From: Vigna angularis
Taxonomy: Eukaryota; Streptophyta; Magnoliopsida; Fabales; Fabaceae
NCBI RefSeq assembly: GCF_016808095.1
Contig: NC_068972.1
Location: forward strand, 7,868,001-7,932,000
Length of the DNA stretch: 64,000 nt
Direction of reading: 5' to 3'
Shown: piece by piece, positions 1 to 14,010 of the stretch
How the letters are laid out: each line of letters begins with the position of its first letter
Position numbering within the stretch: position 1 is the stretch's first letter
Program-made: the position numbers and the translations under genes
Notes under the pieces: model-generated
Database searches by the model: none
The model's input: only the letters and a program-made list of their open reading frames with translations
Told to the model about the DNA's origin: nothing

Positions 1-1031
1 TGTTTATATGCATTCTATTTTTTTTTCTATGGCACCAAAAATAATGCAAATTTATGCTCGAGAAATAATAAAAATTGACGGCAATTTAAAGCTCAAACAT
101 GCATAAAGTGCACATCAAACTAGAAAATCCCCTTTCAAGCCAAGCATAAGCCTAGGTACAAAATCTATATCACTGTTCATCTTCAGCCTGTGCTACTCCA
201 GCTATGACATAGTTTGGATAAATTTCTCAGTAAGCATTTGCAAATGAATAAATGGGGAGGTAAATATAAATTAAAATCAAGTTATACACTTCGGCTTTTG
301 AATAAGTTAGATGAAACTTGAGAGAACTTCTAAAGAAGCAGAGGTACATAAATTGATTTTAACCAATGAGAAAAACTTGATGCATTTTACCTCTTTATTT
401 TATTCCCTTATAAGTGCTTGTTGAGGAGCTCATCTAAACCGGACCTCATGCAGACTGAGGCTAACTGGCAAAATATTATAAATCTGCTATCTTATTGGAT
501 TGGTTAATAAATTTTTTTGGAGAAATTTCTTGTAAATTTGGAGAACAAACAAAATTACTAAACATCAGATATCATGATAGGTCTAAAAGATTTAAAATTG
601 GACGAGATTGACTTTGGGGAATCATCACATTTATACTTTGCAATGTCTTCCCCCATATCGTTTACAGAGGTTGAAAAGTATCTTCAATATGCATATAAAA
701 TAATAGAACATGTTTGTAAATATGATTTGGTGGTACCCTTTCACATCAATATCTACATCAAAGAATTGGGTTCTCATGTTTTTGGTTATCTACTCATCTT
801 GCTGTCACTCCTGGTTTGTGTATCCTAGGATTTAACTTGCTAAGAAATGCTATGAAACCAGAAAATTGGCATACAGTCATAAAAATTAATATCAGAATTC
901 TAAAATTGTATGCAGGCGAAGAGCATAATCACATACATATCTAAGGTGGAAGTTGGTGGCACATGGCAAATAAAGTCACTGCATAGTTAATTTGAAGAGA
1001 TTGTTTCTTTTAGAAAAGATAGCCAACTTAC

Positions 1032-3418
1032 AAAATGAGCCACAGCACTGAGATTCTCAGGCAATGACTGTAGCAATTGCTGCTTTGTGGGTTCATACAC
1101 TCCAATAAAAATTGCAGACGCTCTGCAAGGAGGAAGAATGGTCTATCAGGCATACATGCTGATAATCAATTAAGAACCAATGTTTTTACCAAAATAAAAG
1201 AATGTTAAGGTCAATGTATCCTGGGAAAACTATCTTGTTGCAGTAGATAGATTAAAAGTATTATTATCTTCCTCATTGAGATATAGAAGAGTGAAAGCAA
1301 GAAATGCTCAAAAAATAGATCCCTCTAACTATTGCCACTGATAATAAAAGGTAATTATGCTTTCTAATGCTTTGCTTATACTGTTATTATAACTTAGAAC
1401 AACATTAATGTTAACTTGTGTCCTAAATCATACTAGTAATGAGCTCCAGGTTCCAGAAAAGCTGAAATAGTTCTGAGTACAGAAATAGCGGGTAGTGTCT
1501 ATGCTATTGCATATTTACTCAGCTTAAAATCAGAATGCAATCCATCTTTTTCCCCAGTACAAATATACAAACCACCTCCAAGAAAATAAAGAAAAAAATT
1601 CTTTATTCAGAACAAGTAGTTACAGAATATTTCAAGAAATTAATATAGAATAAAAACAGAATCCTATAGTCAATTCCTAATAGGTAAAACTAGAAATAGA
1701 AATTTTACATGCTTAAATTTATGGCACATAAGCAAAAGCATCTAACAAGCTCGAATCTAAATAAGTTTGCTGTGGAAAAGAATAAAGTGAAAAACAAAAA
1801 CTCAATATAACGACAAAAAAGTAACTGCCTTAAGAAATGATGTAAATATGAAAAAAAAATGTTCACTCACGGCAAGACACCAACAAGATTTCCAGACAAC
1901 CCAGAGTACAGACCCTTCAGAACAATCTTTCCTCCATCACGAGCTACCTGATATAGGAATGAATGAGTTATAAAATCAAAATTGCTGCAAGTGTGTTTGT
2001 TCTACAATTTTGCCGCTGAAACTATAGAAAGATAAAATGGCCAAGTTTTGTTACACAAAAGGAAGAATTCCATGCATTGGACAAAGTCGATTTATGTTTA
2101 GTGGCTTATACGACAAACTCATTCTAAGAAGAAATGGTGAAGGGAAAATGAAAAAATACAACAGAACTAGTATTGTTGTTAGAATTTATGTAATATCTTA
2201 TCATATATTAGATTATCCTCGAAAGTTAGTTCCTTTATTCCCTTGTTAAGATTGGCTACTATATTTTCTTATCCCATCATGATTAGTTTCCCCAATGAGA
2301 TAGAATACGATTAGAATAAAATTTATACATAAGGATTAGTACTCTTGGTTTTATGAACATATAAACATCATCATACTGAACTAAGATCAATTCATTTTCT
2401 CGTTCTCTTTTTTCTATCTTCCTCATTCTATGCTGAAAACACCATAATTTCAACCATTCTATTATTTCTTCCCTATGAGGATTAAAATATCACAAGTTGA
2501 GCAATCTCATCACAGTGCTCCATTAGCATCAGAGTTCACATCAAACAAGGTACAATGGATGTTGAACAAAGTCAATATCTCACACAAATATACAATTTGA
2601 ATATCACATATTAAGTGACAATTATTACATTTACAAATTCATACTTTGACATGAACTAACATTTAGAATTCACAATAAAATGAAAAAAGAATTCAGTAAT
2701 TGGATAACTGCATTTTCATTAACTACAATACATGCTTCCTCCTATGTAAATGAATTGGGTTATTTTTGTTTCCTTCCTAGTTCCTTCCTTCCCTTCAACC
2801 GTCACCCAACAGATGATAACAAAGAAAAACTAGATTTAAAGGTCTAGAATATATACACATAATTCACCTGTAGTCGAGTTTTGATGGTATCAATGGGGTA
2901 TAAAGCTGTCTCTACCATGACACCCGCAACACCTCCAGCAATGCAACCATCTACAATTAGATCAATATTTGTAAATATGTCATACAACAAAATACTAATA
3001 ACAAAAGACAATTAGAGATGCATGATTAGATGCAACTAATGACTTGAGTTCCAATGCCAGACCCTGCATCACGAACCATAACTATGCGTAGAAATAGAAA
3101 CATCGTCAACTAATTTTTAACAGCAATTACAATTTCAATGCTTTGAAATTTTTAACACCATAAATGTCACTGGTCTCATTATCTGCTCGAAATGTAACAT
3201 AGACACGCGATATAGGCATAATGCAATGACACCGTTGATGAACATGTATCTAACACCGTTTAAACAACAAGGGATTGCAGTTCTTTTATCCATGTATCTA
3301 ACAATCTTCAACTGGGATGGAAAAACTTACCATATAGAACACGTAAAAAGTCAAATGGCTTTTTCTCTCCTTCAGTGATTGACATGAAGAACTTATCTGT
3401 GTCCTTTTGAACAGACAT
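1032..3418 (-). CDS. SAMC: S-adenosylmethionine carrier-like protein, N-terminal part (gene runs off left edge)
   Basis: Mitochondrial carrier family member that most resembles plant SAM carriers, which exchange S-adenosylmethionine and S-adenosylhomocysteine across organelle inner membranes. Minus-strand coding exons, 5' to 3': 3435-3331, 2950-2868, 1947-1871, 1122-1032, each with AG acceptor and GT donor and with frame kept across joins. The joined protein reads KPFDFLRVLYDGCIAGG, then ETALYPIDTIKTRLQ (the Px[DE]xx[RK] carrier signature), VARDGGKIVLKGLYSGLSGN, and ASAIFIGVYEPTKQQLL, a near match to the first carrier repeat of plant SAMC. Reading starts at the ATG at 3418-3416 in the first recognised exon. 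The frame is open upstream to the acceptor at 3436-3438, so an extra 5' exon with more N-terminus may exist, but I could not identify it. The rest (repeats 2 and 3) is not found between 1 and 1031 and must lie beyond the edge. Confidence 0.8.
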
Positions 3419-3435
3419 TTTAGACTTCAATGCAT

Positions 3436-6400
3436 CTGTACAGACAAGTCACTTGTTCAAGATAAGTAATGCAAAGCACAAGCAAAAACCTCTGGCAACA
3501 GATTGACACAGCAATTTCAAGGTATTACTTTTAAAATATTAACTTAAAAATAATAGTCCTCCTTGAGTCTGAGACTCTGGAAAAAAAGGACCAGCACGAA
3601 GAACCTTTAGGCTAACAATGGAGTCAGAATGAAAGTCAAGGTCACAAAAACAAATTGAAATTTGAGGAAAACCCACGTCGAATGCGACAGAGTAATGGCT
3701 ACTATGATTCTCAGTTACGAAATGGGAAAGAGTGGAATACCAATTGAATCTGGGGAGGGAACTTTCGAGCTCATGGGCAGTGTGCAAAGATCAAAGCTTT
3801 ATCAAATAAAAACAACTTCTTTTTTTCCGACAATTCAACCAACCAAGTTTGGTGTACTCGCTTACGGCGGGTGGAGAAGCCAAATCCTGCAACAGATGGG
3901 TTTTAGATGCGTTTATTTATTTATCTAATAATAAGGTTAAAATTAGGTTGATTGTTTTAAAAAATTAAGAAAAATACTATTAATAAAATAATCAATTGTC
4001 AATAACTTTTACGATTTCTTTTTATCAAATATTTCCCAAAATAATTATCCAAAAAACTTATTAAATAATTATATAACTAGACCTATCCACCGGTCAGAAC
4101 TTTTAAGAGAATCCATTTCTGTGACTTAAAATAACTTTCAGACAATTTAAAATAGGATAATGATACTTTTGACAATATTTTTTTAAGAATATTTATGTAT
4201 CATTATGTGATTGGTCCAAAATTATTCAACAATCAATAATAATAATCATAAACATCAAAATGGACCAATCACGGAATGACATGTAGATGATGTTAAAATG
4301 TTGTCAAAAAATGTTGTGAAAGTATCATTATTTTTTAAAATAAGTTAGAATTTGATTCTTCAAAATTTGAATTTTGATTTTGTTAAAATAAATAATAGTG
4401 ATGGTAACGATGATCACAATGCATCCCAGTGGCAGTAAAATTGCACTGCGATTTGAATATAAGAAAATGTCTTTATTATTTTCTCTACTTTGGTTGAGTA
4501 TGAATAAGTGTAAGCATAGATGCATGAGATATATTGGACCTAAAATAAAAACATGGCAGAAAAAATCGGTAAAGAATTTGGTATTTTATTTGAGTAATTT
4601 CTTTTGCAATTAGGTTTATTTGGGAAAATTTTCAACTTCTATATGTTTGATTAAATTTATTTAAAAAATACTATTACGTTAATATCTGGTATAAAATTGT
4701 TTTGTCACTTAATGAATATTATTTTTTAATATTTATAAATAATATGCAAATAAAAAAATATTTTTACTGTTTTTCATATTATGGTTTTATTTTATTTAGG
4801 TATTAAATTATGTCTTTGTATTTTTCTTCCCTATGGTGTGACCCTTCTACTTTTTGCTACAAGACTCACTGCCTCATCCCCACATTTTCGGTTGAGGAGA
4901 CACTGATTTCTTTTGGTAATAAGATACTCAGTACTCTTTTAGTTTTCATTTCTTTTACATAATTTCATTAAATCTTTCAATTTTTAAAATGTTTAATTTA
5001 TCATTTTTATTATTTTTTTAATGTTCCCTATTGCCCTTTTATCCAAACTACCACGGATGACGTCGATGAAGATAAAGGGATAACATCAAACAGAATTTTT
5101 AAAGTAAAATGATTTAATTAAATATTAAAAAGAAATCGACTGAAAAATGTAAATAAAATGAGAAATGCGATAAGTTGACTAGTAGGTTATACTTATCCAT
5201 CACTAAATTTAAGAAGATGTCTTTTAAATCGAAAGAGTCATACCAAATTTTCACTCATATTAATAGCTTATGAAGTATATATTCAATGTCTTAGTCGAGG
5301 AAGTATGAGTCAAAGTTTGATTTTTGGGTGCTTATGGTTATAGTTTGAATTTTAAAGTTGATTAAGGAGATCGTAGGGTGTTGTACTTCACCGTCTTCAC
5401 TTTCTAATTTCTTAAACTATAAACAAAGCCAAGGTAAGATAAACTACTATTATATTATATCCTGCTTTAAGTTTTAACACATTTGAAACTTTTATTTGAA
5501 CAGTGTCTTTGCATGTGAACAAGGTAAAAGGAAAACTAAATTTCTGAAAAATGGTCTGCAAAAATTTGTTTTAAGAATCATGAACTTGGGGTTCAATTTT
5601 AGTTGTTAAACGATTTTTAACTCCTAAATTAAAAAATCTGCTATAGAAAAAGTGGAGAAGTATAATCCTTTGTTTGAGGAAATGATGTTAAATATAAATA
5701 AAATTTCACATCAAATAAAATATAAATATAAGTTTATATAGATATAAGATATGTTCTTCTATAAGATTTGTTTTTAAGAATTGTATAAAAGCAAATCTAC
5801 GATGATTTTCCCAAAACAGATAATATTTTAACCGTGTGGATATCGAACTTCCCCCAACAACATTTAATATTTTGGAGCATGATATTGTAGAGCATGGGAA
5901 ATAGCTGCGCGACAATGGACATTTAATGTACAAATTAACTTTTTTTCAGATAAATGTTGTAACATCAAGTACCATTCATGGTGGTGGGGACATACACAGA
6001 TAAGACCAATAATCTCTAATAAATGTGTGAGCAAATGCATCACAAGATCAAATCTATCTCGCACGTGCCGTAATAAAATGTAAAACACAATACCAACGAA
6101 CACTCAACTAAACTTTCTTTCTCGTATTTCACAATAAGCTTCCCTTTCTTCTGAATCCAGGTTCTAAGTTTGCAAATTTCTATTTCTTATTATAATCTTT
6201 CCCATCAGTAAAATGTAATAATTTTAAATATTTAACATAATCAATGCCTATTAACTAATTGAAATTTATAGTAAATTAATTTAACAATAACCGTCTAGAG
6301 CAATTAAATATTTTAAAGTAATTTAGTTTATTTAAAAGGTGTTTGAGATTTTATGTCGATTACGATAAAGTAGAATCACGTCATTTTATAAATTATATTT

Positions 6401-7990
6401 AGGTTGGATTTAAAATTGATTTTTAATATAATATCAGAATCATAAAATACTTATTTTAATAAAATTTGTTATCTTTTTAATTTATCGTGTTACTTATTAT
6501 TCGAATCCTTATCAGATACTATTAATTTTTAAATTTATACTCAAGAAGATATTTGTTATTTAATGATTTTATTATGTTATGTGTTATTGGATTATTATCA
6601 AATTATCATCAATGTTTGATTATTATAGATCAATTATAAATAGAATGAGATTAATACAAACAAGTAAAAAAATTACTTCTCAATTAAATTTTATAAAATT
6701 AAGTTAAATTTAAAATTTAATTTTTAAAAAGTTAAATTATTATTAATTATTTTTTGGAAGAATCACGAACCATGCTATAAAAGTTTTAGAATCACTTGAC
6801 TTGAAGAGCATATGAAGGGGAGAATCGTGAGTGATAACAAAATTTGTGGTAGTGAGTACGTGACATGTGATGTTGGACCCACACATTTTGATTCCGTGTT
6901 TGTATTTGTAGGGTTACTTTACCCTCCAAATAATTTATAATTAAATGAAAGTTGAAATATTGACTTAAAATGTTGATAGTTACCCCTACGTCATAAAAAA
7001 ATGTTTTAAGGTAATATTAGTTATTTTGTTTTAAATATCTTAATATATTAATACTATGTAATACAAAAACAATATATTTCATCATCAATTTATAATGTTT
7101 GTGTAACGCCAGACACAACCGCCTGTGTCGTGATTTTGATATACCCGTTTTCAACGATGATAGCCGAAAAGGCAAAAGCAAAAGCTCGTTTTCAATTTGA
7201 AATCTGAGAAGATAGATACAGCTACATTGTTACCATATCCATTTCAACACAATTAAAAAAGTGTTTTCTAATTTTGCCTTGAATTATTAAGAAAATGTTC
7301 GTCTATTTCAAATTCAAATAGTTATATAAGTCCTATTTTTGTTTACAATATATTCGTATTTTTTAATAAACAAAAAGCTATTCCTTTGGAACCGTGTTAA
7401 GCGATTCAGAATGCCGTTTTTTCTGTCCTCAATTCATCACGCGTTTCGTGAGGACGCGGTTCATCTTTGAGCCCAATTTGTCCTTTTATTTGCTCTAAAA
7501 ATCTCTTATTCGACCTTATCCTTTTGTTTTATTTTCCTCGTCATGCTTAACTTCATCTTTTAATGTAATTTAACACAGAAAAATTAAAATTACAAACGTG
7601 AAGTTTTTCCATAATAAATTATATGTGACGTTATAATAGTTTTCTTAAATAAATCTTGTTATTTATAATAATAATATCTTACTTTGATATTCGATATTTT
7701 GATAACTTATTTTTATATTGAAAGGAAAGGGTCGTGAGTATCTTGCATTAACTCTTTTTTGTTGATTTTTTTTCTATTAGTCAATTACTATCTGTCTATT
7801 CTCATTTATTTTGCTTAGATATCAGCTATGGGAAAGTTTGACTATTGGAATTTGAATAAATATTTGGGTGTAATCTACCAATATAAATGTTTTGTTAAAG
7901 ATAAAAAAGAAAGGTGTGTGGTCAAACAAAAACCAAATAAATTCGCACTGTAAACGGCCAAGACTTTAGCTAATAGGATACTTGTCTTCT
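3436..7990. other. Intergenic region between two divergent genes
   Basis: AT-rich DNA between the carrier gene (minus) and choline kinase (plus). The first 400 bases probably hold the carrier gene's 5' leader and promoter. A foldback element sits at 4157-4331. No ORF above about 90 codons here resembles a protein I recognise, and no tRNA or rRNA was seen. Confidence 0.5.
4157..4331. mobile_element. Foldback MITE, about 175 bp
   Basis: The left end begins ATAATGATACTTTTGACAA. The right end, read in reverse complement, begins ATAATGATACTTTCACAAC. A second matching stretch (GTGATTGGTCC) lies further inside both arms, so the whole element can fold on itself. There is no coding capacity. Exact target duplications could not be fixed because both flanks are A/T-rich. 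The superfamily is not assigned. Confidence 0.65.
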
Positions 7991-8006
7991 TTTCTCTCCC
8001 TCTCTT

Positions 8007-8017
8007 TTTATAAATAC
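8007..8017 (+). promoter_or_regulatory. TATA box of the choline kinase gene
   Basis: TTTATAAATA motif following a pyrimidine-rich stretch, about 30 bp before a likely transcription start near 8040. It is the only strong TATA element in the few hundred bases upstream of the choline kinase leader. Confidence 0.5.
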
Positions 8018-8120
8018 ATGCTACAAGATTTCTCACTTCACACCAACATACAACAGAAGTGTCAGTTTATCATTACTGAACTCTTTCCTCTGTTTCTGGT
8101 TCTGCTACCGACTCCTTTTT

Positions 8121-8460
8121 GTAAGTACCCCAATCTCTCTTAACTATACTTCTTTTTTCTTTCCGTTTCTCATCCTTTTTATCATTCTTCACGGATCATT
8201 GATTCCTGACGGCTCTCCTCAACTGGGTTGCAAAAAAGATTCTGTCTTTTCCACGCAATCTCTCTACTTTCAAACCCTTTCGCTCGCAGCATTTCTCCTG
8301 TTTTCGAACTCTGTAAGTCTCTGTTTTGGGGTTGTGTTTTAGAACACGCAACTCTACTTCGTTTTCTTACAGTTTTCTTTTAAAGGGTAATCGGTTGGTG
8401 AAGTTTTCTCGCAATTGGGTTCTCAAAACCGGCATCTTTTTCATGTGTTTGTGCATGCAG
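8121..8460 (+). other. Probable 5'UTR intron of choline kinase
   Basis: A strong donor (TTTTT/GTAAGTACC) at 8121 and an acceptor (TGCATGCAG/G) ending at 8460 bracket a T-rich stretch before the start codon at 8520. Splicing would join a leader exon from about 8040-8120 to 8461. It would also remove the upstream ATG at 8415, leaving 8520 as the natural first start. Transcript data are needed to confirm it. Confidence 0.5.
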
Positions 8461-8519
8461 GAAAGCACTTAACCAAAATCTGTTTCAGCTTCCTCTGTTT
8501 TGGGTTCTGTTTTTCGACG

Positions 8520-11500
8520 ATGGCCATTAAGACAATTGAACTGTTGAAAGGATGCGGATCGCAGGAAGAGATAATGGAAGTGCTTGCTGCGGTGGCGTCG
8601 GATATGGGTGATGTGATCGATGATGTGAGCAGCTTGCAGGTGATTCCACTGAAGGGTGCAATGACCAATGAGGTTTTCCAGGTAAAATGGCCTTCTAAAA
8701 ATGGTGGTGAAGTCAGAAAGGTTCTGGTTCGTTTATATGGGGAAGGTGTTGAAGTTTTCTTCGACAGGGAAGAAGAAGTGAAAACCTTTGAGTGCATTTC
8801 AAAGCATGGTCAAGGACCTCGCCTTCTTGGTCGTTTCACTTCTGGTAGAGTTGAGGAGTTTATTCATGCCAGAGTATGTTCTTATCTTCTTTCTTTTTTA
8901 ATATTTCCATTTTTTTTAAAAAGGACACGATTGTTACATGCCCTCAGAAAGTTATCCTTGCTGACGAGATCAAATAGTTGGAGTTGAATTTTGATCCATT
9001 AAAAAGTTAACTTGGTGATCCGGTAACGACATAGAAAAGAATTTGCAATTTAATGCATTTTAGATAATTTTTATTTTTATATATATGGTTATTTAATGTT
9101 TCTTAATGATGTGTTAATGTGTAATTGGATGAATGAAAAGGAGCTTAACATTAAAAACTGTATGCAACTGGATGACTGAGTCATCCAAATTGGCTGAGTT
9201 TCAACGCCTTTTTGGCACCGTTGTTGGCTGGTTGTCTAAATACAAAAACTCTCCTTGAAAAATAAGCCATATGTGACCCCAGCATAAAACTACCTCTACG
9301 ACCATAAACTTTAGTGTCTATGTATGAAACACAATATTTTAATTTGCTTCACTTATTGTAAACATTCACACTTACCAATACTTTTTCCATTTATTTTGCG
9401 TATTTAGTATTGATACTTTTAGATACTTCATTAACAAGCATTTGTGAAACTTCTATGCATTTACGGTATTTAAATCTCATAAATAAAACTACATGAATCA
9501 TATATTTGTAATGTAAAAATATTATTTCTTCATAAATCAAATAAGGATATACGTAAATGATATAAAGGAATTTATATTAATAATTATTTTTTCCGTGTAG
9601 TGTCTAATAAATAAGTTTTCAATTTGAATTCGAGGAATATATATATTCCAAGTATCGTATCTTGCTCTCTTTATATCGTGTATTCTATGCGTGTATCAGT
9701 GGTTGCAATGATTATTACAACTGGTGCTTGATCTTTAGAGAGTATATGCTGAGTTTGAAAGTAAATTAACTTTTTGTTCTCCATTCTGCTTTTTTTCTGT
9801 AGTCAAAAAGCTTTTCTTTAGGCTGATGCTCTTTCTTTTTCGTATTTGGAGCAATGGAGGGTTACCAATAACATTACCTGTTTAGGATTAATAATTAAGA
9901 AGCATCTTTTAGAAATTCATTTGAATGGTGTTGAGTCAGTGGGATCTGGTGCTCTTAGCCACTGCCTTTATCATTCTTCCTACTACTTTGCAAAATGTTA
10001 TTTTCTCTATTAGAAATAAAGAAACACAATAAAACATCGATGTTACTTGGAATAAGCATCTGGATTTTTGTATGCATACCTGAAAATATCAGACTTGGGA
10101 TGTCATATTTCCTCTCACCCTAGCTTCGTAGTTTTGCAATTAAGTAGCTGCCAAAAAAATGTTGTCACCTTTGTTTCGGACACTTCTGGATGGATTGAAG
10201 AGTTCAACCCAAAAGGGCACTTTCATCTTCTGTTATCTCTGCATTAACAGTGTCATTCAGAGATTTAATCATGTGTGTCCACTCAAGCCTGTCTATTTAT
10301 GAAGTTTTTTTTTCTTTTTATATCTAGGACAAATTTGTCCACATATTACGAAAATATATAAGTCAAAAAAATATTATATTACGGATAAGTGGTGTAGATT
10401 CAGGATGACTTTAAAAGCAAAGTCGTGAAGACTCCAAACAACTTCTTTGTGAATTTTTGAAAAAGTGAACTCCTCATGATTTCAGTAGAAAAGAATCGAA
10501 CAAGTGAAGATGATGAGTTATACATGCAGTGTTATTTATGTTCCTAGTACAATGGTTGTGTATAACATGTCTGTTTTTTTTATCTTCCTTTTTTAAGACT
10601 CTCTCAGCTGCTGACCTGCGTGACCCTGAAGTATCTGCTTTGGTAGCATCTAAGATGAGAGAGTTCCATAATCTTCACATGCCTGGTGCTAAGAAGGCTC
10701 AAATTTGGCAAAGATTGAGGTAACTATTGGTCAGATCATTCTTAACATCCTTTTTCATTTCTATGTTGAATATTAAACACTGTCTCTTGTGTTATTTCCT
10801 AGGAATTGGCTTGGCCAAGCCAAGAGTCTGTGCTCTCCAAAGGATGCAAAAAATTTTGGCTTGGACAATCTGGATGAGGAAATAAACATACTGGAGAAGA
10901 AGTTATCTGAAGGATATCAAGAGATTGGCTTCTGTCACAATGATCTACAGTATGGTAACATAATGATGGAGGAGGAGACAAGATTAATCACTATAATTGT
11001 AAGTTCCGGTCATATATTCTTTGCCTCTGTTATTTCTGGTGTCCTTGAAAATTTGTGCATGATAATAAGACTTACGAACACTTTCTGTATCAACTTTGAG
11101 ACATACTTTTACAGGCACTTGTCATCTTTTATCGATCATATAAATATTATTGCAAACTTACCTTTTGTTGTTGTTTTTTTAATTTCTTTTCATTATACAG
11201 GACTATGAATATGCAAGTTATAATCCTATTGCTTATGACATAGCAAATCATTTTTGCGAAATGGTAGCTGATTACCACAGTGACACACCTCATGTTCTTG
11301 ACTTCAAGAAATATCCAGGTAAAGTTCTTGTTTGTAAATTCTTTGCTGCATAAATTACATTTCCACAATGATTAATTACTGAAATCACTCTGAATTGCTG
11401 ACACACCAAATTGGATATGATAAACCAGGACTAGAGGAACGTCAAAGATTTATCCGCATCTATCTGAGTTCTGAAGGTTAGTCCACTAATTTGACCACTC

Positions 11501-12156
11501 ATGATTCTCATAAATCTGAATATAGATAACTGCTATTAATCTACCCCCTGATGATAAAAACCCTCAAAGAAATTAATAATTAGAACGTTTTATCTTTACA
11601 CAGTTTAAGTAGTTATTAGCTTATTTTATTCTGAGCTCATTATCTCTTCAATGTATGTATGAATGTGATGTCTCATTCGCTCTTCAACTTGTGTTGTCAA
11701 AATCATGTTATGGAAGTTGAAATTTCTAAATGTCGTAAGTCCCTCAAATTTATTTTGGCAATTCCTTGTACACAGGCAATAGACCAAGCAATGCTAAAGT
11801 GAACCAGTTAGTGAAAGCAACTGAAAACTACACTGCAGCAAACCATATATTTTGGGGTTTGTGGGGACTCATTTCGGTAAGTTTTTGTTTTATTTGAATT
11901 TGGTTACTTGTGCCTAATATGAAGGTAAAGGTATACACACTTTTTTTAATGGATCAGCAAAGAAGGTATAGATACACTAACATAGATGTTATGCATGCAC
12001 ATGCAGAGTTATGTGAATAAAATAGACTTTGACTATAAGGAGTATGCAAGGCAGAGGTTTCAGCAATACTGGTTAAGGAAGGCTAATTTATTGGACTCGC
12101 CAAGCATCGTTTCCCAAGACCAAACTCTGAATGAATCTCTACCATCTTTCACGTGA
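8520..12156 (+). CDS. Choline kinase
   Basis: Catalyses ATP-dependent phosphorylation of choline, the first step of the CDP-choline (Kennedy) route to phosphatidylcholine; cytosolic in known plant enzymes. Coding exons: 8520-8873, 10598-10719, 10803-10998, 11201-11318, 11429-11476, 11776-11876, 12007-12156, giving 1089 nt and 362 aa, a normal family length. All junctions are GT-AG and in phase. Visible motifs: [12 protein letters not shown] (residues 44-55, nucleotide-binding loop), [12 protein letters not shown] (67-78), the Brenner catalytic motif [10 protein letters not shown] (204-213), the metal-binding IDYEYA (Asp225), and a C-terminal WGLWGLIS helix typical of choline/ethanolamine kinases. 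The first intron is long (1724 bp). The start at 8520 was chosen because MAIKTIELL aligns with plant choline kinases and the extra upstream codons cross a splice acceptor. No damage is seen. Confidence 0.93.
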
Positions 12157-13751
12157 TTTTGCTTCAGTTGCTTACTGAAGTTTAGTCTTAGTATTATACT
12201 ATATAGTATAGTATATATATGAATAACACCTAAGATATATGACATGCACCATCTATATGTAAATTTATTTAATCAGCATGAATGTGTAATTTTTATGAAT
12301 CCGTCACTTTTGGAGTGAGTTGAGAGATATGCAGTCTATGTATTGTTTGCAATAATGATGGCATATGCATATATACAGAACAGATGGATTTGTCTTCTCA
12401 TCTTTACACATTAACTGAGGTTATTATGATCTGAAATTAGTCACTCTGACATGGAATATTTATACATGTCTCTTGCATATTCTTGAAATCTATTTTCAAT
12501 AGTTCCTCTCATCTAATATGCTTACCATCCTCTCCTCCTTATCTTCAAACTGTAATCCATTGCTTTGAATTTCATAATTTTTAAGACATTTAAATACATT
12601 CAATTTCAATTTATCTTATTTTAAATTGTTTTAATTTTCAAATGTTTTGTTTAGATACGTAAATTTAAATTTAGTGAATTTTAATTTTTAGTTTAATTTG
12701 ATAATATTTTGTAAGCAATCTTGATTAATGTTATTTTTTTGTTAAAACCCTTAATATTTTTTTAGTTTATATTTGTAAAATATTTGTCTTAATTTACATT
12801 AAACAATATTATTTTCAAGTAATGAAATGTTAAATTAGGTCAATTTTGTCTCGTGGGATTCATGTCAGGTCAAATTGAGTTAGAGTTAAACTAATTCAAC
12901 CCAAACTCAATATTAGGTCAAATTGTCTTGTTGGACTCATGTAGGGTCAAATTGAATAGAGTTAAGCTAATTCAACTCAAACTCAAGTTGAATCAAGTTA
13001 GTTAAGCCTAACTTAAATGATGTATATTTAATTCTTAATCGAGTTAAGTTGGTTCAAATTTAAGTTTCGAGTTAATTCGGAATCAAATCAAGTCAAGTTT
13101 GATTAGGTCCAATTTGAGTATGGTTAAAATAGAATTAAGATAAATTAAGTTAGGTTTGATCAAACGAAGTTAGATATGTGTTGGGTTGAAACATCAAGTT
13201 AAACTAAAAACATCGAGTCAAAACATGTCAAATTAAACTAGATTGATCTCACGTCAAGTTAAATAGAATCTACCCAAACACATATTTAGGATGACAAAAA
13301 TATCAATGTTTACGGACATCTGTGGATAAAATCATGACCAATAATTAGTATCTATAGGTATTTCAATACCTTTATAGTATGTAGATTTCCATTACTTAAA
13401 AAAATTAAAATTAAAATTTAATTTATATTTAAGTTAAGTTTAGCTAAAATTAAAATTAATTTATATTTTATTATATTAAATTTAATTAAAAATAAATTTA
13501 TATTTAATTTATTTTATATGTTTTTTTATAATTTTATTTATATTATATTTTAAAATGTTATAAAATAGTTTTTTTTTAAATATTTATAAGCTCTGTAATA
13601 CTTACAAATATTTTTTAAACAGAAATCAATAAGTAACATAACAGAGTAAATTTCTTTTATAATCAAATAACAAATAAATAATATCATATTTGATTTAACT
13701 CATTCTCATCTCTAAATATATCCATGACAACCTACTTATAAATTATATATA
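12157..13751. other. Intergenic; imperfect low-complexity repeat zone
   Basis: Downstream of choline kinase. About 12830-13290 is a run of diverged short units built on CAAATTGAGTTAAGTT-like words in both orientations, an old simple-repeat zone. The rest is AT-rich with no gene seen. Confidence 0.45.
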
Positions 13752-14010
13752 GAGGTTTGCTAACGCGCGTATGTCTGCTTTTCAGTTGGATTTTAGCAAT
13801 GTGTATCGAGTTTTAGTAGAAAAAAATACCCTTATATATCATGGATTCTAAGTTTTAAGGTTAAAGGTATTTTAATAATTTTTATTCTCAAAACTAAAAA
13901 AATAAAAGAAACCCCCAACCCCTTGCTCACCTCCCTCATTTCTTTCAATCCTTTCTTTTTCATCTCTCTCATTCCAACATTTTCTCTGTCATCCTATGGT
14001 AGCCCCAACT

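Noticed and set aside
574..828. 84-codon plus-strand ORF
   Set aside because: Lies in what should be a large intron or 3' part of the minus-strand carrier gene; no recognisable domain and no supporting splice or promoter signals.
8415..8519. Upstream in-frame start extending choline kinase by 35 residues
   Set aside because: The extension crosses a strong splice acceptor (TGCATGCAG at 8460) and is unlike known choline kinase N-termini; it is most likely leader or intron.
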